Source of the DNA: Bacteroidota bacterium | Lineage (GTDB): Bacteria > Bacteroidota > Bacteroidia > Flavobacteriales > Flavobacteriaceae | DNA: 34,872 nucleotides | Assembly (NCBI GenBank): GCA_018829465.1 | Contig: JAHJTN010000013.1 | Span: forward strand, 1 to 34,872 | Direction: 5' to 3' | In this document: positions 1 through 8,584 of the stretch, piece after piece | Position numbering within the stretch: the first letter of the stretch is position 1 | How the letters are laid out: each line of letters opens with the position of its first letter | Position numbers and translations under genes: made by a program | Notes under the pieces: generated by a model | Databases searched by the model: none | The model's input: the letters and a program-made list of their open reading frames with translations, nothing else | What the model was told of the DNA's origin: nothing

Positions 1-105
1 AACCGAAAATACCTCAATCATGGCTATCACTACCGCAAAAGAAGCATTTTTTATGCACGATATTTTACTTTAAAACGGTGAATAATAGAAGGGTACAGCC
101 CAACT
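1..105. other. Left edge, no assignable gene
   Basis: All three plus-strand frames are open from the window edge. The longest coding-like tail is frame 1, ending with TGA at 79-81 (26 residues, ...RKRSIFYARYFTLKR). I do not recognise it. It could be the 3' end of a gene outside the window or chance. Position 92-101 (GGTACAGCCC) is the inverse of the first bases of the adjacent spacer (142-151). Confidence 0.3.
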
Positions 106-1585
106 AATATCGTGTTTTCCAATCTTTAATCAAACCACAACGGGCTGTACCGCAACCTTTCACTCACCGAAATATCGTGTTTTCCAATCTTTAATCAAAC
201 CACAACACTTCAATGAACGCCAATTCGACAGGCCGAATATCGTGTTTTCCAATCTTTAATCAAACCACAACTGAGGTGCTTTTATCAAACAATTTAAAAA
301 CAATATCGTGTTTTCCAATCTTTAATCAAACCACAACGTCTCCATTGTCTATGGTGTTGCCGTAGCTAATATCGTGTTTTCCAATCTTTAATCAAACCAC
401 AACTTCTTTTATGGCCTTGTAGCGCAGCAAGCGAATATCGTGTTTTCCAATCTTTAATCAAACCACAACCGTTTGTAGCCGAGCGTTTCGGCCAAAAGAA
501 TATCGTGTTTTCCAATCTTTAATCAAACCACAACCATCAGGTCATTGTTCATCAGATCGGCCATAATATCGTGTTTTCCAATCTTTAATCAAACCACAAC
601 TGCGTTGGGTTGGTTTTCGCGCCGAGCGTTAATATCGTGTTTTCCAATCTTTAATCAAACCACAACAGTTGTATTTGCATGCGCGGAGCATACACAAATA
701 TCGTGTTTTCCAATCTTTAATCAAACCACAACGCCAGCGCCGTGCTGGCTAAAATCGACAAAATATCGTGTTTTCCAATCTTTAATCAAACCACAACTGG
801 CAACCGGGATTGGACGAAGACTCCTCGAATATCGTGTTTTCCAATCTTTAATCAAACCACAACCTCATAAGCATATTCCTTATCATTAACAGTAATATCG
901 TGTTTTCCAATCTTTAATCAAACCACAACCGTACCACATTAAAAGGTCCTTATCAATTTAATATCGTGTTTTCCAATCTTTAATCAAACCACAACAGGGC
1001 GAGCTGATAACCCTTGCCGATGCCAATATCGTGTTTTCCAATCTTTAATCAAACCACAACTAACGCTATCTCGTTGATTTTTTGGTTGATAATATCGTGT
1101 TTTCCAATCTTTAATCAAACCACAACACATCGAACAACTTCGATGCCTTCTAAGTAATATCGTGTTTTCCAATCTTTAATCAAACCACAACAAGCCTACG
1201 ACCGCATATATGACCGCTTTAAATATCGTGTTTTCCAATCTTTAATCAAACCACAACTTACTGCTTGCTTTTCTTTTTCTATAAATAATATCGTGTTTTC
1301 CAATCTTTAATCAAACCACAACATGCGTGAGCAGACATCTATTGACGAATTTAATATCGTGTTTTCCAATCTTTAATCAAACCACAACCTGTTCAAGCAA
1401 CTTAATCCGTTTCACCTTAATATCGTGTTTTCCAATCTTTAATCAAACCACAACACTTTAGAGCCAACCACCGGATATATAGTAATATCGTGTTTTCCAA
1501 TCTTTAATCAAACCACAACGGACAGGACTGGAAGTATGCTGAAACCAAAAATATCGTGTTTTCCAATCTTTAATCAAACCACAAC
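106..1585 (-). CRISPR. Type II-C CRISPR array, 23 repeats and 22 spacers
   Basis: There are 23 copies of a 36-nt repeat, identical wherever I compared them, with spacers of 29-30 nt (period 65-66). Repeat starts run 106, 171, 236, 302, 368 ... 1484, 1550. Read on the minus strand the repeat begins GTTGTGGTTTGATTAAAG and ends CACGATATT, the form found with Bacteroidota type II-C systems. The anti-repeat of the tracrRNA at 5939-5964 lies on the plus strand, so functional crRNA is read from the minus strand and the leader side should be near 1586-1680. No repeat is degenerate at either end. Several spacers translate without stops (for example spacer 19 at 1323-1352 as MREQTSIDEF, and 22 at 1520-1549 as GQDWKYAETK), which fits protospacers inside coding sequence; no target was searched. 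Confidence 0.98.
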
Positions 1586-1633
1586 GGAAAATCCGTTGGC
1601 CGAAAATCGAAGGTGATTTTCCGTTGTGGTTTG
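1575..1633. repeat. 19-bp perfect inverted repeat spanning the array/leader junction
   Basis: The arm at 1575-1593 is the last 11 nt of the terminal CRISPR repeat plus GGAAAATC. The arm at 1615-1633 is its exact reverse complement, so an inverted piece of CRISPR repeat (GTTGTGGTTTG) sits 29 nt outside the array. The loop is 21 nt. If the leader is transcribed on the minus strand, the RNA would fold the first repeat's 5' part into a cis hairpin. Confidence 0.85.
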
Positions 1634-1676
1634 GCTGTTTAAGAGTTGAAAAGTGTATGTCAATGAACGTTGTTTT

Positions 1677-1751
1677 GTCATTCCAACGGAAGAAGCAACG
1701 AATCATCTCTGTAACTCACTTTATGAGATTTCTCCCTTCGGTCGAAATGAC
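1677..1751. repeat. Palindromic repeat unit (copy a)
   Basis: This 75-bp unit opens with GTCATTCC and closes with GTCGAAATGAC. It contains a hairpin at 1728-1748 (ATTTC, an 11-nt loop TCCCTTCGGTC, GAAAT). The same unit recurs at 2100-2174, 2187-2261 and 2274-2347, so it belongs to a REP-like family. Confidence 0.8.
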
Positions 1752-1759
1752 AATTGCAA

Positions 1760-2092
1760 TTATAAAAACCGTCCTTCTAAAAACTCAAAATTCTCGTTAA
1801 AATTACGAATTAAATTCAACTTCTTTTCTCTGCGCCAACCCTTTAACTCTTTTTCTCTGGCTATGGCATTTTGCACCCAACTAAAGCATTCATAATACAC
1901 CAAATGTTTTAGATTGTATTTGGCGGCAAATGTTTTTGTTCCTTTGTCTATGTTTTCATGGTGTTCTTTTATGCGCCTTGCTAAATTGTTGGTTACTCCT
2001 ATGTAGAAGGTTGTGCGGTAGGCATTGGTGATGATATATACATAGTAGGTGTGACTGCCTTCATTTTCGTTGTAACCATGCATAGTATTCAC
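1760..2092 (-). CDS. GIY-YIG nuclease family protein (small, UPF0213/YhbQ-like)
   Basis: This 110-residue protein carries the GIY-YIG core near its N-terminus: YYVYI at about residues 16-20 and YIGVTNNLARRIKEH at about 31-45, where the second Tyr, Gly and Arg match the family's active-site positions. The C-terminal part (AIAREKELKGWRREKK) is typical of the small stand-alone family seen in many copies in Bacteroidota genomes. The family cuts DNA in repair, restriction or mobility settings; the role of these short versions is unknown. It starts at the ATG ending at 2092; a second ATG three codons in is possible. The gene lies exactly between two copies of a 75-bp palindromic repeat (ends 1751, begins 2100), where other copies have only a 12-nt linker. 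I infer a link to that repeat rather than to CRISPR function. Confidence 0.85.
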   Translation of the reverse strand: MNTMHGYNENEGSHTYYVYIITNAYRTTFYIGVTNNLARRIKEHHENIDKGTKTFAAKYNLKHLVYYECFSWVQNAIAREKELKGWRREKKLNLIRNFNENFEFLEGRFL

Positions 2093-2099
2093 GTTTTTT

Positions 2100-2430
2100 G
2101 TCGTTCCTGCAATGGAGGAATTGTATTATTTCTGTGCCTCTCTTTATGTGATTTTTCGCTGTGCTCAAAATGACAATCATCGCATTGTCATTCCGGCACA
2201 GAAGGAATCGCATCAACAACAAAGCACCCTTTATGTGATTTCTCCCTTTGGTCGAAATGACAGTTATCGAGTTGTCATTCCGACGGAAGAGAAGTCGCAT
2301 CATCTCTGTGCCTCTCTTTATATGTTTTTCGCTGCGCTCAAAATGACAATCATCGCATTGTCATTCCGACGCAGGAGGAATCGCATAACGGAAAACCTAT
2401 CATCCTTATATAACGCCACGTGCCTCAGCA
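2100..2430. repeat. Tandem array of palindromic repeat units, about 87-bp period
   Basis: Units start at 2100, 2187, 2274 and 2360 (the last one with a divergent end). The 12-nt linkers AATCATCGCATT or AGTTATCGAGTT join them, so ATGACAA/TTGTCAT inverted repeats form at each junction. Each full unit carries a hairpin with a fixed loop and changing stem: ATTTT/AAAAT at 2151-2171, ATTTC/GAAAT at 2238-2258, TTTT/AAAA at 2325-2343. The array runs to within a few bases of the cas9 stop codon. Apart from the overlapping nonsense ORFs, I see no gene in this stretch. Confidence 0.85.
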
Positions 2431-2437
2431 TGACCGA

Positions 2438-5400
2438 TTAGGCTTTTTCTATTTTTCCGGTTGGGGTGATTTTAACTTTTATTGGATTATGAGTTTTCCA
2501 ACCTGTTTTTCCATCTCCAAAACTTTGAATTCTTCTGAAAACATCTGAATTAGTATCTTTGTTTTGAGTTGCATCTTGACTTAATCTAAATTCATAAAAC
2601 ATTTGTGAAAGAGTTTGAACCTTAAACAAATGCGCTTTCAACAACTCATAATCTGGGTTTTCCCAGTTTATTTCATCTTCGTTCAATCCTAACAAAAACA
2701 TATCGTTTATGTGAAGCGTGGTTACTATTTCTTTACCATCTTCTGGTAATAGATAAATGCTTTGTTTTTGCCTTTTACGCTCTACAACTGTCCAAAACGT
2801 AACCACTTCTTCTTTTAGGTTTCCTTTATCATCTTTGTAAATTAAAACGTGGTGGTTATTTCTTGGATTTACCCATTGGTTTACATTTTGCTTTAATTTT
2901 TCCGCACCTCCAATGTTTTCCTTAACCCTTACTTTCAATATAGGTACAGGCTCCCCATTTTTATTAGGTAAGAAAATTTGTGGTTGCTTTACGCCATTTT
3001 CATCAACTATGAAAAAGGTATTGTTTGGAATAGTGCCTTTTACAAAGCCTCCTAAAACCTGTATTCGTTTTCTAATAAGCAACTTAATAGCTTCATCAAC
3101 TACTTTTTCCAGTTGCTTTTCTGTAGTTAAACTATCTATTGGTTTTCTAACATGAAATGCTTCTTCTCCATTAAATGTTCGCTTACCAAAAACAGTTTCC
3201 TTATGCAACTGCCCTCTCGCTGCTATACCTATATTTTTATATTTTTTGCCGTTTTTCTCGGTAATATGAGTTCTAATGGTAATATCATTAGAGACTTTTT
3301 TATGCGATACTAAAATTTGTTCTACCGCCTTTTCGGCATCATACCTAAAGGTTTCCCAAGGCATCGGAAACTCTTTTAAATCATAAGTGCGGTTATACCT
3401 GTTCCATTTTGCCAATTCTTGCACATAAGAAACTTTTGTACACGCCATGACTAAGGCATCAATAGCATGGTGTCTGTGGTCTTCTCGTGTTTTGGTGTTT
3501 TCATCATTTAAAACAGAATTTAAACCCCATTTTAATCGTAAATTAGAGGTGGCTTGACCGGGAGAAACGGTTACTTTTTTGCAAATTTTTGACAAGTAGT
3601 TTTTGGCTTCTTTACTTATATAACGGGTATCATTTAATTGTCTTGTCGTAAAATCATCATCAAATTTTTGCTGTACAAAACGTTTAAACTTTTGATAAGA
3701 TGTTGGATATTCTTTAGTATCTGAAAATAATTTTAAGGCACGTTCTTTTATGGCTGACCAATTGGCTTCATCATGTCCATAGAATTCAAATGGTGTTTTG
3801 TTTCCCTTTTTTCTGTTTTCATCGGCATAACATAAGGTTTTGTTAGAAAAACTATCGTTTAGCGATCGACTCCAAGGATGAATATGTTCGATTTGTACTT
3901 CGCCTGAAAACAATTGGGTAACAGAAATGGGTTTGCCAGTATACGGACAGGTCTTTTTACATTCTTCCCAAAGTTTGTACAATAACATGGAATCATGTGT
4001 TACTCTGGCATATTTTTCAACCTCTGCTTTTATTCTGTCATTTTCGCGCTCTAATCTTTTTTGGTTTCTGCGAATTTTATTGCGTTGAGACTTTGATATT
4101 TTTAAATCACGAGCCATTTCCACTTTTATTTCATCGAGTTTGCCGTGTTCGTCAATGAGTTCATTGACTAATTTCCGCAATTCAAATAAAGCCGTAATTA
4201 CTATCGGATTTCTAATGGATTGAATTTCCTTATCAGCATCTTTTCCAACCGGTAATTTTTCTAACAATTCTGTGGCATCAATAGTTGCAGAATGATGGTA
4301 AAGTTTTCGTAATTGTAGGTCTGAAATTCCGTAATCTTTTCTTAAAATGTCTTTAATGATATCAATAAATCCACCTTTGGTTTTAGAACGAACAATGCCT
4401 TCAACATTATCAATTAAAAAATTCCGTTTGTCGTCAGGTAATTGTTCCCAATTTGACCCAAAAACATTTCTAATTCCACCCATTACAACAGCTACATCAT
4501 AAGTATAACCCCGTTTTAAAAATGGCAAAATATTAGAAATAGCCTTCCGACTTAAACTGGAATAGCCATCTTTAACATTAAACTTTGAAATAGCTACAGC
4601 TTGTTCTTCAGTGAAGTGCCAATTTTTCAAAGCATAATCCTTTAAATTAGATTTGCTATCAAAAAAATACAACACATGCCAAATATCTTCTTGCTCCTTT
4701 TCTGAAAAATCAAACCATTTTTTTCCGAAGAATTTTTTATTCGATAGGTTTGAAATCGTGTGCGTTCCAACAATTTTATCATCGTCTTTATAGTTGAATT
4801 TAAACTCCGCACTTTCTTTTCCAATAACTTTTCTTATCCGTTTAAAAACCGGCTTTTCAATGGTGTATAAAAATTCAACTATTTTTTCTTTTTCTTCTTG
4901 AGATAATTTCTTGCCGTTGTATTCAACCGTATTTACCCATTGCCAAACTCTAAATTGTTCAAAAGGAATTGCACTTATGGGGCATTTTGTCTTACTAGGC
5001 TCAAAGGAACAATTGCCCACTAAATGTTTTTGTGAGCGTAAAGGACGTTGATGAAACAAAATACCGTCTTCTTTATAACCATCAATTTTTCTTCCACCAA
5101 ATAAGGTTTTTAAGTCATCCGTTAAACTAGAATGAAATTGTGATTGATTATTCCAAATCAATTCAAACTCGTCAATATACATTTTGCGAGTGGTATATCT
5201 ATTGCGAATTCTTTCTAAACCATCTTGAAACGGTTTATTTTCCGGAGGATATATTTCGTATAAATAAGTACCTAAGGTTTTATCTTGAATTTTTTCTTGT
5301 GTTTCTGTAATTCCGATTTTGCCCTCTTTTGCAACACCTTTATATATGGTTCCTTTTTCGTCATCTTCACCTCCACTTTTTCTGCTATTACTCAAAAATC

Positions 5401-5824
5401 CACGTCTTTGAATGAGATGATAAAAAATTCTCCCTATTTCTTCTAACGATAGTTTTTCATTCAATGCTTTTTGGCGTAACTCATATGGGTTCAAAGCAAA
5501 CCATTCTGATAATTTGACTGATGGAAACTCTTTTGTTTTTTTCCAATCCTTAAAATCTTCATCTTTTAGAGGACACATATTATGTTCTGATAATGCCTTT
5601 AATAAAACCTTTTTCCTTAACCTTCTTCTAAAAAATTGTCTTCTAGTTCCCCTTGCTCCGGTTCTACTGGCGTTTTTAGACATTTCATTGTCACCATCTC
5701 CTAAATTTTCAACACCCATTGGAAATATCCTACTCCCAATTCCGAGAATTTTATTTTTCTCATCATCAACAACCGCCCAACCAATCGAGTTCGTCCCTAA
5801 ATCTAAACCGAGAATCTTTGCCAT
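2438..5824 (-). CDS. cas9: CRISPR-associated endonuclease Cas9, type II-C
   Basis: RNA-guided DNA endonuclease of 1128 residues, within the size range of II-C Cas9 (NmeCas9 is 1082). RuvC-I is at the N-terminus (ILGLDLGTNSIGWAVVD, Asp8). The Arg-rich bridge helix follows (about 52-72, RTGARGTRRQFFRRRLRKK), then the recognition lobe. RuvC-II is IKVEMARDLK with Glu569. The HNH domain has CPYTGKPI at 626-633, the catalytic His647 in VQIEHIHPW, and Asn670 in DENRKK. RuvC-III is DHRHHAIDA, with His786 and Asp789. The rest, to 1128, is the wedge and PAM-interacting region. All expected catalytic residues are present, so the enzyme should be active. It starts at ATG 5824 because MAKILGLDLGT is the normal family N-terminus. 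The tracrRNA lies divergently upstream. Downstream, where cas1 and cas2 usually follow, there are only repeats and a GIY-YIG gene. Confidence 0.97.
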   Translation of the reverse strand: MAKILGLDLGTNSIGWAVVDDEKNKILGIGSRIFPMGVENLGDGDNEMSKNASRTGARGTRRQFFRRRLRKKVLLKALSEHNMCPLKDEDFKDWKKTKEFPSVKLSEWFALNPYELRQKALNEKLSLEEIGRIFYHLIQRRGFLSNSRKSGGEDDEKGTIYKGVAKEGKIGITETQEKIQDKTLGTYLYEIYPPENKPFQDGLERIRNRYTTRKMYIDEFELIWNNQSQFHSSLTDDLKTLFGGRKIDGYKEDGILFHQRPLRSQKHLVGNCSFEPSKTKCPISAIPFEQFRVWQWVNTVEYNGKKLSQEEKEKIVEFLYTIEKPVFKRIRKVIGKESAEFKFNYKDDDKIVGTHTISNLSNKKFFGKKWFDFSEKEQEDIWHVLYFFDSKSNLKDYALKNWHFTEEQAVAISKFNVKDGYSSLSRKAISNILPFLKRGYTYDVAVVMGGIRNVFGSNWEQLPDDKRNFLIDNVEGIVRSKTKGGFIDIIKDILRKDYGISDLQLRKLYHHSATIDATELLEKLPVGKDADKEIQSIRNPIVITALFELRKLVNELIDEHGKLDEIKVEMARDLKISKSQRNKIRRNQKRLERENDRIKAEVEKYARVTHDSMLLYKLWEECKKTCPYTGKPISVTQLFSGEVQIEHIHPWSRSLNDSFSNKTLCYADENRKKGNKTPFEFYGHDEANWSAIKERALKLFSDTKEYPTSYQKFKRFVQQKFDDDFTTRQLNDTRYISKEAKNYLSKICKKVTVSPGQATSNLRLKWGLNSVLNDENTKTREDHRHHAIDALVMACTKVSYVQELAKWNRYNRTYDLKEFPMPWETFRYDAEKAVEQILVSHKKVSNDITIRTHITEKNGKKYKNIGIAARGQLHKETVFGKRTFNGEEAFHVRKPIDSLTTEKQLEKVVDEAIKLLIRKRIQVLGGFVKGTIPNNTFFIVDENGVKQPQIFLPNKNGEPVPILKVRVKENIGGAEKLKQNVNQWVNPRNNHHVLIYKDDKGNLKEEVVTFWTVVERKRQKQSIYLLPEDGKEIVTTLHINDMFLLGLNEDEINWENPDYELLKAHLFKVQTLSQMFYEFRLSQDATQNKDTNSDVFRRIQSFGDGKTGWKTHNPIKVKITPTGKIEKA

Positions 5825-5901
5825 TTTAATTTACTTTTACTGTGAAACTCTAAAAGTAAGAAAAAAAAATTCTTCATTTTTACGGGAATCCTCAATTTAA
5901 C

Positions 5902-5925
5902 TTTGATTATAATTTTTTACATTTG
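5902..5925 (+). promoter_or_regulatory. Probable tracrRNA promoter
   Basis: TACATTTG at 5918-5925 matches the Bacteroidota -7 box TAnnTTTG exactly. A TTTG at 5902-5905 could serve as -33 element, but the 12-nt gap is shorter than usual. The predicted start near 5931 would place the transcript just before the anti-repeat. Confidence 0.55.
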
Positions 5926-5930
5926 TATCA

Positions 5931-6019
5931 GAATAAAATTCCAATCTTTATTCTTATCACAATAAGGCTATATGCCGTAGATGTAAAATCTTTAGTCCCG
6001 CTTCGGTGGGACTTTTTTT
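5931..6019 (+). ncRNA. tracrRNA (copy 1)
   Basis: The anti-repeat TTCCAATCTTTATTCTTATC at 5939-5958, continuing ACAAT, matches the complement of the crRNA repeat with a few mismatches, so it can pair with repeat RNA. A short nexus-like hairpin follows (GGC TATAT GCC, 5966-5976), then a linker, then a terminator hairpin AGTCCCGC-TTCG-GTGGGACT (5994-6013) with a stable UUCG loop and seven T. Position (divergent from cas9), anti-repeat, nexus and terminator are the full set expected of a type II-C tracrRNA. Exact ends are estimates. Confidence 0.9.
5994..6019 (+). terminator. tracrRNA intrinsic terminator
   Basis: An 8-bp stem AGTCCCGC/GTGGGACT (one G-U pair) with a TTCG tetraloop is followed by a run of T at 6013-6019. 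Confidence 0.85.
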
Positions 6020-6024
6020 ATACC

Positions 6025-6132
6025 AAACCCTGTCTTATACCACAATAAGGCCTGCCCTGAGCGGAGCCGAAGGGTTATATGCCGTATCCGCCCAACGGCG
6101 GATTTAGTCCTGCTTCGGTGGGATTTTTTTTT
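6025..6132 (+). ncRNA. Second tracrRNA-like copy, remodelled
   Basis: Starting right after the first terminator, the sequence repeats the tracrRNA layout. A degenerate anti-repeat (ACCAAACCC...CCACAAT, 6022-6046) keeps CCACAA, able to pair with TTGTGG at the repeat start. Then come AAGGC, TATATGCCGTA, TTTAGTCC and the terminator AGTCCTGC-TTCG-GTGGGATT (6106-6125) with nine T. Two hairpins have been added: CCCT-12-nt loop-AGGG at 6055-6074, inside the nexus loop, and ATCCGCC-CAAC-GGCGGAT at about 6086-6102, replacing the linker. Terminator differences from copy 1 turn G-C into G-U and C-G into U-G, keeping the stem. No TAnnTTTG box precedes it, so it would depend on read-through. It could be a decayed duplicate or a longer alternative tracrRNA. 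Confidence 0.65.
6106..6132 (+). terminator. Intrinsic terminator of the second tracrRNA-like copy
   Basis: The stem AGTCCTGC/GTGGGATT pairs fully if G-U wobbles are allowed. It has a TTCG loop and a T tract at 6124-6132. Confidence 0.7.
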
Positions 6133-6150
6133 AATATCACATACTCCCAT

Positions 6151-6184
6151 AAAAAAACCGATGGCCGAAAAGTTCGACCACCGG
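6151..6184 (-). terminator. katG terminator
   Basis: On the minus strand, CCGGTGGTCGAA-CTT-TTCGGCCATCGG forms a 12-position stem with two G-T wobbles and is followed by seven T. It lies 25 nt after the katG stop. Confidence 0.8.
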
Positions 6185-6208
6185 TTAATTACTATAGAAA
6201 ATCGAGGC

Positions 6209-8422
<2,214 letters not shown>

Positions 8423-8483
8423 TTATTTGTTTCAGAATGTATCATGGCTAATTTACAAAATAATCGAATGTATAGGTCTATCC

Positions 8484-8510
8484 ATCATAGATAATATTTA
8501 TAGCTATGAT
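8484..8510. promoter_or_regulatory. Inverted repeat upstream of katG, candidate peroxide-regulator site
   Basis: ATCATAG and CTATGAT are separated by 13 nt, 74-100 nt upstream of the katG start. A nearby TATTTTG (minus strand, near 8456-8463) is an imperfect -7 box. ATAG/CTAT half-sites resemble those of OxyR, but the spacing differs from the OxyR consensus, so the factor is not identified. Confidence 0.35.
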
Positions 8511-8584
8511 TTAAATATTGATAGGCTCAAACACCTTCAATGATGTTGAAAAAAATCAGAAAAGTAAGTTTTAAGGATTCATTG

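Noticed and set aside
545-1706. Open frames inside the CRISPR array (545-889, 984-1172, 1458-1706)
   Set aside because: They translate the repeat itself (ISCFPIFNQTTT or CGLIKDWKTRY repeated) and have no independent coding signal.
1586-2437. Remnants of cas1 or cas2 between the array and cas9
   Set aside because: Read through all frames: only repeats and the GIY-YIG gene are found.
2061-2441. Open frames in both strands of the palindromic repeat array (2061-2303, 2112-2441)
   Set aside because: They read the repeat units and match no family.
8484-8510. Canonical OxyR binding site
   Set aside because: ATAG/CTAT half-sites are present but their spacing does not follow the OxyR consensus, so only an unassigned inverted repeat is reported.
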